A stretch of 64,000 nt of DNA from Fasciolopsis buskii (taxonomy: Eukaryota > Platyhelminthes > Trematoda > Plagiorchiida > Fasciolidae), in assembly GCA_008360955.1 (NCBI GenBank), contig LUCM01000540.1:160838-224837 (forward strand). Reading direction: 5' to 3'. The first letter of the stretch is position 1. Each line of letters opens with the position of its first letter. The notes under the pieces were generated by a model. That model did not search any database. It had not been told where the DNA came from and saw nothing but the letters and a program-made list of their open reading frames with translations. The position numbers were made by a program, and so were the translations under genes. Shown here one piece after another: positions 39,549-51,330 of this stretch.

Positions 39549-39730
39549 CGTTCGGCACGAACATTCTCCTCGTACATGGCCGATTCTTCATCCCCCTGAA
39601 ATCCAGCGTGGTCTTTCGCTTTTTGTTTTTTCGTGATGATATCCACGTAGCCAGCAATCAGCTGCGAAATCTGTTCACCCTCGGATGTCTGCGCCGTGTA
39701 ACAATCATCGGGAGAGTATTCACCAAAATC
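39549..39730 (-). CDS. talin exon: FERM F3, end, and start of the neck
   Basis: This 182-base exon enters in phase 0 and leaves in phase 2. It begins DFGEY, continues TSEGEQISQLIAGYVDII (the C-terminal F3 helix), and runs through KDHAGFQGDEES into an acidic neck. The EGEQI-QLIAGY-DII signature is diagnostic for talin. The acceptor is TTCACACGACAG and the donor GTAAGC. Confidence 0.96.
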
Positions 39731-39984
39731 CTGTCGTGTGAATTTGTGGATAATTGGAGAAAGAAAAACGGCAAACAATAATACCGGGATGAATGAATCT
39801 GCTGAAATTTCGGAGGAATCTTCTAGTGACGGTGTGCGATTTCCCTCGGCCGACTGCATTTCTAACTTCTATGTCCTTATTAACGATAAAGCAATGCGAG
39901 CAAATTGCAGCATGGGAGCAGTGAACAATTGTAGTTTGCCGAGCAGATACGTGGTCGGTGCTGAGAAAGGGACTTCAAACATGA

Positions 39985-40150
39985 AATGATCTTTTATCTT
40001 TTTACTTCCTTTATCAATGAAACGAAAGTGTACATCATTTTTCAGGAAGTGGACCGCAACCAACATAGGGCTGCCAGGTGGGAAGCTAACCGGCGGTGGG
40101 CGGGTTCGAACCCCCGAGTCTCAAGTCCGATCACAAAGGTCCACCGCCGG
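39985..40150 (-). repeat. tRNA-Ser-like SINE, copy 2
   Basis: This has the same head ends (GGCGGTG at 40148-40142 and CACCGCC at 40098-40092 on the minus strand), a clear B box GGGTTCGAACCC and the same tail as copy 1 (TTTTTCAGG, AGGGCT-CCA, GTGTACAT and TTTATC--TGAAA blocks). The A box is degraded and the head is shortened to 57 bases. This copy is older or more damaged than copy 1. Confidence 0.75.
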
Positions 40151-40836
40151 TCGCATCCAAATGTTGTGAACTGGACGGTCTGGCCACCGCCAGTCTGTGT
40201 TTGTTTGTGTGCAAAACAATGGGCCAAGTTAAAATGACACACAGTTAATGGAAGGAAGCGAGCCATGTTATAAACAAAGAGTGTGAATAAAAACAAAATT
40301 TATACCTGCGGCTTAGTAATATATGGTGCACAACAAATGAACCTCAAAGAGATTACAAAAAAATCCAAATACCACGGAAGTGATTGTTGACCCTAGGCGG
40401 ATTTTGTGGAAAACGTTCGGAACAAAAGTTCAGACGATCAATATTTAGAAAAACAGCTTGAACCGATGCTAAAAACGACAAGAAGCAGTTTACTGTTATT
40501 TTTTTCCTTATCGAGAGTTGAGTGCATAGTTGCGGTTGGGTCAAGGCAATCACTTAACACCACCGGTGGACGGAATATGACGAGCAAGCAAGCATTTATT
40601 TGGCTGTCCCAACCGTGAACTAGTTCGCAAAAAACCGAGATGACTTTTAAGTTAAATGGGGCAATCAGTCTCAATTCGCAAGTACGATCGCTTGACTGTG
40701 CGTGGCGAGTGCCCAACTGATGGTAAATAAGACCTTGAACCAGGAATAAGACAAACTGATCAAACCCAAGTTCAAGCCCCCTAGGAGTAAAGGTCAAGGT
40801 AGTAACGGGTTAGCAGTCCATGGTCTCCAGTTCAAG

Positions 40837-40865
40837 TGCGTGTGTGTGTGTGTGTGTGTGTGTGT
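40837..40865. repeat. (GT)n microsatellite
   Basis: About 14 GT units. Confidence 0.95.
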
Positions 40866-42696
40866 CAAGGAGGGCCAGAGCGGAACCAAATGACAATAGC
40901 TCCATAAATACGAATTGGTGTTAACTACACTCATGCACTGATCATGGCATCTTGATCAATAATACTGAGCTCAATGACCAAAATTCAATGAAAACAACCA
41001 ATCAACGCAGATTTTTGAAAAGAACGAGATGTAACGTATGTTGTTGAAATCATTCTGTCCGCTACAAGACGAGGCATATTTTACCAGATAGGTAGAAACG
41101 GCAGTTTTCACAGCTGTGCTAGATTCTCAAACGATCTCGCCTTCTCGTAGGTTCAAAAAAGAATAGGAAATGTCACCGGGAGGAAACAATTGACTGGTAT
41201 TGGGTAAAAAATTATTCGCAATAAAAGAAATATTTGCGTTACAAGCAGTCACGCACACCTTGGTCCCAGCAATTGGTAAACGACAATAACTTTACTCGGC
41301 AGAGGCAACTGATTAAAGATTCTGTTTGTCGCATCGTGTTGAGCGTAATGGGAATTTCGCAAACTAAGTTGTTTATCCGAGTAGACTATAGACCATGGAT
41401 GGATACCAACTGCCCAAATCGACCAACCCTGGCGCACGAAAGGCGCGGGAATGTATCGAACTGCGTTAGCATAAGACGAATTTGACCAATCATCAACGAG
41501 CGCATGAAGGTTGGGAGAAAAACATTCAATTCACACAAGTCGTTTCGACCATTTAGTTCAAAACAGATTTCATCGATTTATCCCTGGACCGAAACACACA
41601 CCGTCGGGGATTATAATTCATACAAGAGAGATTGATCATCCGAATGATTTCGTAGAAAAAGTTCTTTCAAACGGACCAAATGATTTACCACTCAAAACAG
41701 TTTAGCAAATCAGTAAGTTGCATGTTAACTTTTAAAGATTCTTAACCGGGTCCAAGCAGGGCTTCCTCACAGACGAACCGCAGCTTACGGGAAGTAATCG
41801 ATGTCGTGCAGGGAAGGCAAAGGGGCAAAATGGGAGACAACAAGTACCGCGAACTGCACAGGAAAACGTTCCTGTTTTCATGCATTCCCCTTCCCCTCCG
41901 ATATGGTTTAGACGGCATTAGGACTGAATACAGTACGGTGTTATGTATCCACTACATCCGATAGGCTTATAAAGAACGCCTAGTTCGAGCAACTGAGTGC
42001 TATTGGCTCGACTACAGGACAAAATCACTGCATATTCAAGCTATGAAAGCTTACCGCCACCGAGAGCTGATTCGCTTAGTGCCACTTCGAGATGAATGGT
42101 GTTGTTAGCACTAAGTCCATTAAGAAATTAATCTGTTGCCCCGGCCAAATTGTTGAACACCACAATATATCGTCGATCTTCTGATCAGAACAGTCTCTGT
42201 TCTCCTTGTCTTCGTGACTAGCTGTCTCGCGGAAGCAGAAACTGCAACAACGGTGAAACGTCGTACAAAGGAGCATCAATCACAGGGAGCAGGTGATCAG
42301 TGAATCACATCCATGCGTGCATATACACTCCCGCATGCACACACACACAAACGACGTGATACAATTCATCCTTTTGTTACCTGTTAGAGGTCATGCATCC
42401 GCGGGAGCCCTGGTCCAATCGGTCAGTGAAATGATGTGTGGAATGATGGGATGGTTGTTATACCCCTTGACGAAAAACAAGCATATGTGCCTTTCTCAAC
42501 AGACGTGCGGGTGCAATCACCGGGTCCGCAATCGACCGAACGGGCAACCTGACTATCCAGTTGCCACGACTGAATCAGAGCTTAGCATGAACACAAACGA
42601 ACACCTAATCGGGCAAAGAGGCTTAAGCAAAGACGAGAAGGGTGAAGGGGAGATCCATGACAGAGGGAGCAACAGTCTAACATCCGAATGACTCAC

Positions 42697-42852
42697 CATT
42701 GTGAATGCATGCAAAGAGGCCGCCCATCGTGAGATCGAGGTGAGTGGCCAGGTTTTTAGCACCTCTTTAGTTTTCTCATCCAGCCGGATAACTTTATCCT
42801 TCGTTACGCCTAGAAGTCGAGGGATTAGCTTGTTCTTCCCTTTGATACGTTC
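42697..42852 (-). CDS. talin exon: FERM F3 (PTB fold), first part
   Basis: This 156-base phase 0/0 exon carries the core of the F3 phosphotyrosine-binding-like lobe, which docks the integrin beta-tail NPxY motif. It reads GKNKLIPRLLGVTKDKV, then LDEKTKEVL, then SRWAAS. The Arg-Trp pair of the RWAA motif corresponds to the integrin-binding R358/W359 of human talin 1 and is intact, so integrin binding is expected. The acceptor is CCAATACAG and the donor GTGAGT. Confidence 0.96.
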
Positions 42853-43664
42853 CTGTATTGGGGCAGCGAGTGAAGAGAACCCAAGAATAAAATAATTACG
42901 ATAAAAGCAAGAATGGACGAATCACCGACTATGCCAAGATGACTTGAAATGGTTGTAACCTTCCTACTCTTTACAGAACCCAAGGGAATGGGCAAATCTC
43001 GGTGAAAAAGAACCAATGACGATATGACAGAGATTTAGTAACCCATACTACAAGGATAAAGGAGACAATCGAATCAAGGGTTTGCTCAGCGGAATGAGTT
43101 CGGTGAAAAAATAGCAGTGGACGTGTACACCTAAGTAACTGTGCGCACAGCGTTTATTAAGCTGTTTTTTCGAAAAAGTGTACTCCAACACACAGTAACT
43201 TGGATATTGTGACTTAGCAATAGGGGAACTGAAAACAGCCAAATTTAGCTGCCGGTATTTGCTGAATTGGCTAGGCGATGAGGAAAACATGAGAAATTAA
43301 AGGACTGACAATAGGCAAAATTAAACGAGTAAATCACTCCCGGATTTGTGTCGAAGGCATGAAAACGAGATACAGGAGTTATGGTTCTTGGAGGGTGATT
43401 GAAGCAGATCATTCGAAATGCTTCTTATGCATTTCACTTGCACACTTTGTGGTGATAAGATACAATGAAGTATTTCAAAAGGTATTCCGATTAAACAATA
43501 ATTATGGATCCTGATGTGCAGTTGATGACATGGAGGCGGAGGACAGAGAAACAATCATATACTGTGAACCATAGACCCTATTTCCTTTTCTTTCCTCTTT
43601 CTCGCTCATTGTTTTCGTCCCTCGTCATGCCTCCGATGACACATGATCTACATTGAGATTCGTG

Positions 43665-43665
<1 letters not shown>

Positions 43666-43711
<46 letters not shown>
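43666..43711. repeat. (TA)n microsatellite
   Basis: About 23 TA units. Confidence 0.97.
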
Positions 43712-43714
<3 letters not shown>

Positions 43715-43954
43715 AGTTTGACCAGAATCTAATTTGCAGTGTTAGGAGTGTGTATGGATGCTCTTGATTGAGGAGCCTTCGGAAGAACCACAACCGTGAT
43801 TCGGCGTTAATCCCCTGAGTTGGGCTGAGTGAGGGCAGAATGCCACAGAACAGATATCAATTTTCAGTTTTATCTAGCTGAGCGAAGAAGCTTATCCGGA
43901 AGCACACGACCGGTGTCGCGGTTACGGCCGCACCTCAGATATGCCTATCCGGTA

Positions 43955-44930
43955 CTCTCCTGTCCAAACATTCTTAAAATTGCACACTCCCAATTGGCAA
44001 CAGCATCGTCATCATCAGCGCTGAACAGCAAGGCAAGCCTCACTGACCGCTGCCTTTTCCCCAGGGTTTTATTTTTGAGAGTGAATTTCCAAGACGAACA
44101 GGGAGGGGGGGGCCATGCAGGTGGGAAAAGATAAAACGCTGGTGTAACCAACACACGAAACACAGTCTAACTGTATAAACCCACTGTTTCAGTCATTCTG
44201 ATTCGACAGAAAATGACAGCACGGTCGCCACTGTTCACGGTTTACTGCCATATCCTTCAGTGTCTCCAGCCAGCTAGTTGACGAGTCTTTCGGACCCCCA
44301 CCACGAAGGCGTGAGACACCTACTTTACCTAACTTCGCTGTACATTTTCTCATCCCGCGTTGCCACATCATCTGTTGGCCTCCACATGGCTTCTTCCATT
44401 CCTCAGGAGGAACACAAAATGGGGCACGTATGGTAGACGAGTGCTCGCCATACGCAACTCGTGACTCAACCAACGCAGTCTACTAAGTTTCCTACGCTGA
44501 TGTAAAGTACTCTGAGAGCCAATATTTAGTATTAAATTCCTGACCTCTACATTACTCGTCCGGCCACTCCATCCAATCCTAGCCATACAACGCAGACATC
44601 GGCGGTCGAAAACCTCCAACCGACGAACATCTCCCACACGCATACTCCACGTCTCGCAACCGTACAACAGAACTGAGCACACTGCGGCACAGCACACACG
44701 GCTTTCCAACTTCAGTGAAATATCAGGTTGACGCCACAAGTGCTTCAGTCCAGCATAAGCTGCTCGAGCCCTCGATATATGCGTATTTACCTCCAATACG
44801 GAGCAACGATCGCTCGACACGCAGCCACCAAGGTAAGTGAAACAGTCTGCAATCGTTAGTTCCTCTCCAACCAGTATCAAGTCAGGAGCTATCAATGGAC
44901 GAACCGGCATGTTCACATGTTAACCTGATT
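43955..44930 (-). mobile_element. RTE-like non-LTR retrotransposon, 5'-truncated copy of the same family
   Basis: Reading leftwards from about 44920, this copy encodes the region after the RT catalytic box (EELTIADCFTYLGGCVSSD, SVLLYGCETWSMRVGDVRRL, ARIGWSGRTSNVEVRN). A frameshift near 44400-44470 follows, then WLETLKDMAVNREQWRPCC to a stop near 44190. The 3' UTR and its GATGATGACGATG tail (near 44005-44020) match the end of the copy at 1-2165 in the opposite orientation. It keeps an SRLRGGGPKDSSTS segment that the other copy has lost. It is 5'-truncated, as is usual for target-primed insertion, and is sense to talin. Confidence 0.87.
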
Positions 44931-47190
44931 CCAAAAAATATTAGTAGCAATTTAAGTGGAATCAGCCATCGGTCACCGCAATAACTCTACCCTATTTGGT
45001 GCTCACACGAGCTTAAGTGCGGGCATGAAGCGACCGCAGCAGTTATATACCAGGGTTGGGTTCAGGCTGAAGCATTTTACTCCCGTTTCGCCGTTAGTAG
45101 CGCCAGTAGTGAAATGAATTGTAAGGTGATCTGTGGTTACTGATCACCTTGCACACTTACGCGGACTGAGATTTAAGTTTTGGCTCGACAATCGAGATCT
45201 GACAGACAGGAATGGAGCACAGAGGAAGTGCGGGTCTAAACAAACAGAAATTGTTCAACGAGCTCGAAACACTACAAACTGTGCACATGCTAGCCGAACT
45301 TCCTAGCAGTTTTGGAAGGCTAATTTTCTATCGTTTTTTCCACCTGTCCGAAGGTTTGTGCTCTCGCATTAAAATCCGGATCCCGATATGATGAAGAATT
45401 CAAACAGAATTGATCTGGATGAGTGTGGGGAAACACGTGTGGTAGCCAGGCATGATCATCAAAAGAAATATCCAAAATAGGTTGCGCATTGTGAAATTTA
45501 CCAGTAAAATATAGGATATGAAAGAAATTGATTGACTTTTTAAAATCTGTCTACAAGGCAGTACAAGCAATTTACTAGCAAAATAGATCAACTATACTAC
45601 TGGTATAGACAGTCATCCAAGAAACTGAAACTTGTTCAGACAGCCATCAGTGATTGACCGTAAAAATCCAAGTTACAGAAATCTTGTACGTCATTATATG
45701 ATGTTGTCGATCACGAAACCGTGGAGGCCTGGCCCGAACAGTTTAGTGGTCAATGTACTGGTGTTGACCAGTTCGTTATCATTGTTAAAACCTCATGTGA
45801 TTCAATGAATCACCATGTTTTGATCCGAGAAGATACGCGGTAGGCCTCTTTGAACACTAATGCTTTAAACACCCAATAAACAGATCGTTCTCATTCCAGA
45901 CTCGAGTTTTAGTTGGGACACAATGGACACATTGGTTCCTAGCTGTCAGCCACAAACAGATGAAACAGCCCCATGTCAGCGTCTATTGGACTCACAAGTG
46001 TGTGGATCCACTACTTGTTGACGTGTTTGCTTCCATTATTCATTTCCCATGTGTGCACGTTTTCCTTAGTGCTGACCTATTTCCACTATCGAATAAATTA
46101 ATGCACCAATCCGCTATACTGCATGATGACTCCAGTCTCTTTTTACCTCCTATCCACGGGTTGAATCAAGTTTAAACTGGAACATTTGTCGAGCAGTTTG
46201 ACTCGGTCCCCCCACTTATCTCTTCGTTCTGCTACTGCTTCATCTGATTATTGGTACCGGATTCGTCTGTGGTTCTGACTGGATCTGATTTATTCACCGT
46301 GCTATTCGACTAATGCAACAGGAAAGCTACATTTGCAATGCATCTCCCTTTACACGATTAGGTTAGCATTGGTACCGCGAATTGCATGAATCTCATGCGA
46401 GCGAACGGGGAACTAGTTACGTTTAAATACGGAGAACGTGACTAGCCATATGGATTTTCGATTTATAAGTCACAGTACGGCAAAAGCGAGAGTGAAATAG
46501 ATCAGACGAGAGTGGAAAAATGTACGACCATAGAAACGTGATTCGTCAGCACAATAAACCGTTGACGGTATGAGGCAAACCAAACTGTACAGTCTCCGTG
46601 CGCTTTAAACAGCCGAATCTTCAGAACTCCACCAAAATCGAACTCAATCTGATATCGGTTTCCGACCCATTTTCTTCCACAACAAATACTAACTGCAGAA
46701 AGCAGGAGAACCGCATGCACTGCAGGAAGCAGTCAGGGCAGTGATTGATGATGACTGGATATAGTCTAAACAAACTAAGCATTATCGATACAAGATTCTG
46801 ACATGTTGTCGGACGAAGTCGTTCTGTTGATGTGCACGCATGCGACCAGATTTCTGGTCGGGATACAGAACTAACGACTGCCGAGTGCATTCAATGTTTT
46901 AAGGACCAGTAGCTATGACATGAACACCAAAGATCACCGGATTGCGAGAGAAGGACTAAGATAATTTTTGTAAAAAAGACAGATAGATTACATTTTCTGA
47001 ACAATGAGACGTTTCAGCTCTACGCTAACCAAGACTTGGTCGTTGCGAGCGCACAAACCCAATAGGAAATATGTGATACTCCACTTTCGGATCAGTGGGC
47101 AGGCAACCGGGGGATGGTGTCACCGAAAACAGTGACACTTAATCCAATAAAATGAACTTGAAAAGAGACTTTTTCTGCCTGTTCACTTGC

Positions 47191-47359
47191 CTTGACAAGG
47201 AAGAACGTGATGCCGTATGTTTTGAGTGACCGGCAAAATTGGCAGTATTCGAATTTGGCATCCACCTCGGACAGACCGACCATTTCTGCATGTTGTTGAA
47301 ATATTTTCTTCTCTAGGCTGCGCAATTTGGCATATTCTTTCGGTAAAAATTCCTTCAAA
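47191..47359 (-). CDS. talin exon: FERM F2, second part
   Basis: This 169-base exon enters in phase 2 and leaves in phase 0. The first base completes Asp, giving DLKEFLPKEY as in all talins. It continues with the basic KKIFQQH segment and ends in RSLKTYGITFFLVK. The Lys-rich face of F2 is the membrane-orientation patch in studied talins. The exon ends CAAG and the intron begins GCAAGT, so this is a GC donor. The only in-frame alternative is to read on past a conserved exon boundary. Confidence 0.95.
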
Positions 47360-48154
47360 CTTTGATGAGTATCATTATTACAGTGGAGGTGCGTGGATAG
47401 GATATTTTATCAAAATGGGGGGGGGTTGGGTGGGGATGGAAACGAGGAGCCAAAAGTGGAAAGATATGGGTCAAAATGGAATTAAAGATAAGTCTTTGGA
47501 GGTACACAAAACTGACGAAAGTAATCTGTCGACTTCGATCGATCATGTTGATGCAACTATAAATCAACGAAATCTACGGAAAAAAACTAATAAAAGAAAT
47601 GAACAGTGGTCACATGATGAACATCAATTCGAATTATTCTTGTTGATATCACAAACCAAGTTGATAATGGGATATTTTTATGTCATCAGTTCAAATGCGA
47701 TGGGAGAGGCGGAGGGAACGAGAAATCGAATAACAACCAGAGCAATTGGATTCGAGTTCACCGATTGAGCGCAGACAAACATAAGTATCGGTCACAGCAC
47801 AACGGTGGTACTAGTAGAAATGAAGTGGTATTCGAAGGAAATTCGTGATCAACCAGAAGAAAACAAGCATGAATATGACAACGGAGCACGGATAAGTGGA
47901 GTCAGACCTAGAAGATGAATACATATTGCTTGAATCGATTTGAAACGTAAACCAACTTGCCCGGGTAGAATAAAGCTACATTCAAGGAACTATGATGCAC
48001 GTTGGCATATAACTGGTGTATTTGGAGGTATTCCAAGCCGTGTGAATAGATGTGCATCAAAAGTACTGACCAACGTCATTATTGACATCAAACTTAAGTT
48101 AAATATTAGAGATCACGGGTCGTTCGAACCGGCGCTTCAAAGTGATATGAGAAG

Positions 48155-48182
48155 TACACACACACACACACGCACACACACA
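48155..48182. repeat. (CA)n microsatellite
   Basis: About 13 CA units with one CG interruption. Confidence 0.93.
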
Positions 48183-48329
48183 TACCAGTAGATTGGGTGG
48201 ACTATTACGGGTCTGGTCACACTAAGGCTGTAAGGCTGCGGAAGTAGAAAAACTGGAGACTTTCTAATAACAGAACAGCAGATTGGTTGCGAACAAAGCA
48301 CCAGGTTTCGACATTGGTATGTCACACAA

Positions 48330-48550
48330 CCAACTCAGCTCAGTTTGTACAACCATTAACCTTGCATCAACGTGGCCTGATTATGGTTGCTACTCAAAGA
48401 GAAGGAAGAACGAAGGATAGTGAGAGATTGACTAGGAAATAATCATTTGAACAACTATCCAGAAGAGAACAGATTTCGGATGCCAAAACGCCACTGACTG
48501 CGACATTGAGCCATATCACCCACGGTCTCGAATCATCGTATGGGGAATCT
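48330..48550. repeat. dispersed repeat, copy 2
   Basis: This is the partner of 22975-23200. It holds TGTACAACCATTAACCTTG and CACTGACTGCGACATTGAGC. Confidence 0.5.
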
Positions 48551-48879
48551 TTTGTACCCCAACCCGGGCGTCTAACATGAGATTAAATCCGTATAACCGT
48601 GCTTATCCGAATCTAACCAGTAAAATGATTAGATTGTACTAAGTAACCGTGATAAGCATAAGTGGTTTGGACACAGACAATTTGCAACTCCCGTTACAAT
48701 TCTGTAAACTCATTAGGTACCGTATTCATGCGGACGTTTGAATAAGACAAGCTCGATGAAACGATCCAATGTGAGCGCAATTAGCAAAAAGAATCCTTAG
48801 ATGCGCGTGCAATACATCTGAACGTGCCTTCCAATCGACTACTTGTAACTGCAAGCGGTTTAAACTACGCTTCCACACT

Positions 48880-49945
48880 TCGAACGTTTGAAAGCGAACA
48901 TGTTGAGATATGCACGGCTATTTACGCGGAGCTTATCTTCAGACGTGGGACATTGAACAAAAACTAGCAAAAATGTGTTCAACAGGAAACTGGTTACGTT
49001 TCCCCGGGGCAGACAAAAACAGATCCCCTGTAACATTTGGTCGCGCTTAGACGGACCATATTGAACAAGATCTACCGGACTGATTGTAGGTCCAGTGTAA
49101 CCTGCGTCATAGAAACCTGGTAGACGTCTATGCATAAACGCCGACATCAAAGACAGAGGCAACTTCATGCTTGTTTTTGGTTCTGTGTGAATTTTAGCCC
49201 CGATAGAAGGTACAGTTAACAGTTACCGACTTAGTTGATTCGACTAGCATTGAACAACAGGTTTTCAATGTCCCTGCTCCCTCGACTGGACGCTTAATCA
49301 ACAGCAGACATGAACGCGTAAATCAAACAGTACCTGATCCAAGACGACGGTCCGCCGAAAATGTTTCGAGACAAAACCGTGAAAAATGAGGGCCGTACAT
49401 AACAACATCTTTCCCTGCGTATTGATACGCCGACTATTAAGACAATGTGGATTTTGGTGCAAAATCGGGCTTCAGTTTGAACATTTCCGTGAGCATCACT
49501 CAGCATTAGTTAGACAAAGCACAATCAAAAGGATAAACTAACAAAGATACAAGTTAACTAGTAAGTGAACTTGGACCACCTCCCTAAAATCTGGGGATTT
49601 GAACACTTGGTCTTAGTTCATTGACCCCAACAACAAGTCTACTTCAATACTGCCTGTTGGGAGGCAAGAAAGATCCGGTTGTAGGCGGTACTGATGCGAT
49701 CAACCAGAGAAGGTCCATCGGTTCGATGCTGGCCAGATAGGAGCCAAATAAGTTCCGGAAACTCAGCAGCTCGGGGGACGGCTGGTTCAAAGCTAAGGCT
49801 TATTGCATGAAGCTTAGGGCGCAATATCATCGCGATATAATCCACATGGACTGTGAAGCACCTCATTAGCGCTTCAGTGAATTCACTAGCCGCTGCATAT
49901 CATTCACATGAATGGAGATCTCAGGCATGAACAGGATTTTAACCT
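48880..49945 (-). pseudogene. unrecognised coding-like remnants
   Basis: Several minus-strand stretches look protein-coding in composition but I do not recognise them. From 49945 leftwards: a frame reading MPEISIHVNDMQRLVNSLKR; after a frame change, a 75-codon frame (49866-49639) containing SLSFEPAVPRAAEFPELIWL and SLVDRISTAYNRIF; a 70-codon frame (49506-49294); and a 102-codon frame (49168-48860) containing HRRLPGFYDAGYTGPTISP. They lie next to the Penelope-like element but do not resemble it. They could be a decayed insertion, a processed pseudogene, or chance. Confidence 0.3.
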
Positions 49946-49954
49946 TACCGATTT

Positions 49955-51330
49955 TTATCTTTCATTAATGGCGTACTTGTGTTGATTAGATGATGCAATT
50001 CTATCAGGCAAATGGTAACTGCCGGTCATCCATTCTTGATCCGTCCATTGTTCAACCAACTCAGACAATCTTCTTGTGGTTTGACCTATGTAACTTGCCT
50101 CACAGGTGCAAATAAATCGGTACAGACATTTAGGGGTAGAATCCACAAGCAATCTGTTTTTCATTTGCAAAAGGAGAACTGGTCGAGATGAGAACAGAAT
50201 ACGCAGTTCAGCAGCGAAATATGTATTGTGTATTGTCACTTGAGACCGTCTACTTAACATGTCTGTTATAATATCTCCCCTAAAAGGGACGGATATCAAA
50301 AAGGCTTTATTCTTGACCGACTGAAAACTGGATTTATTTCTCTCAATTATCATACTTTTCTCGATCAAGCATTCGAGGTACCCGTTTTGCATGACTGTTT
50401 GTTTCACCCTTATTAGTTCATATTCACCTGAGTCTGTGATGCGTATCATGACGGTTTGGTTTGTTAAACACTGGGTAAGATTTCTTTTCTGATCTGTCGG
50501 AAGAAAACTCTGGAAGCATACGTACTTTCTCGTTATAGCCTGATCGCTGAAACGGACCATCTTGAAGATGTGACAAGAATAAATCTAAGAATAGGAAACC
50601 ATCTAAGGATTCCATTTCCAAAGTGAAATTTATGTTTTCACGAGCTCGGTCGAGGTTCCGTAGAAACCCACGAGAGTCTGTGGTAGTATCGGATACACCA
50701 TTCATACATCATTCATGCATTGCTTGTAAAATGACCGCTTGTTGGTTTGTTCGAGTAATGTACTGTTCTCCAGTTTATCTATGAAAATATCCGCCAGTAC
50801 AGCACCTAAGAGGGGTCCTATTGCTACTCCATCTATTTGACCGTATTTGCATCCAATAAAATGGAACTGGATGTTACACGTGCACGTATAGAAAAGTTGT
50901 TTTCGTTCATCTACCAGCGATCCAACAGATGTGCCCGAAATTCCCATACACTTAGCGGATTTTTGCAACCGTACATTCGTGGACAGAGAATATACATCGG
51001 GTGAGTGCATTCGTTTATCGGATACGTTTGTGGATTAAACCACATCTGCAAATTTGAATGTACTGCGAAGACTGAATCATGCAATTCGCGTCCTGATTGG
51101 TTCGATGGTCTTAGCTAACTGTTTCCCCATGTCACGGTATGGCGATTTGCTCATGTCAACAATGAGGCAATGGTATCCGTTCTTTGTGTAATTCAGGCAG
51201 ACCATAAAACCGTCGCTTTCTGCACCCAGCTGGTCGGATTCATTCGAAAATAGTCGAGCTGATCATTTCGTCTTGTTTTGGTCATGTGATTGGTTTGCAC
51301 ATTGACTTTTCCACGCACGATGTCTTTTAT
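49955..51330 (-). mobile_element. Penelope-like element, broken (RT and GIY-YIG endonuclease)
   Basis: Read leftwards from about 51290, frames join as a Penelope-like RT: DMSKSPYRDMGKQLAKTIEP near 51090-51160, the SLSTNV block near 50985, YGQIDGVAIGPLLGAVLADI near 50785-50850, and FYKQCMNDV near 50705-50735, where the catalytic Y-x-D-D is CMND. Then follow INFTLEMESLDGFLFLDL near 50570-50630 and a C-terminal CTCEASYIGQTTRRLSELVE near 50040-50110, which is the GIY-YIG endonuclease signature. At least three frameshifts and stops break it. The lost catalytic Asp makes the RT inactive. No LTR-like repeat is visible at either end. Confidence 0.82.

Larger units (their letters stand above)
39731..42696 (-). 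other. talin intron within F3, 3.0 kb
   Basis: Phase 0. Holds SINE copy 2 and a GT array. Otherwise unrecognised. Confidence 0.8.
42853..47190 (-). other. talin GC-AG intron F2/F3, 4.3 kb
   Basis: Phase 0. The donor is GCAAGT and the acceptor CCAATACAG. Contains a TA array and the RTE copy at 43955-44930. Positions 45000-47190 are unrecognised. Confidence 0.85.
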
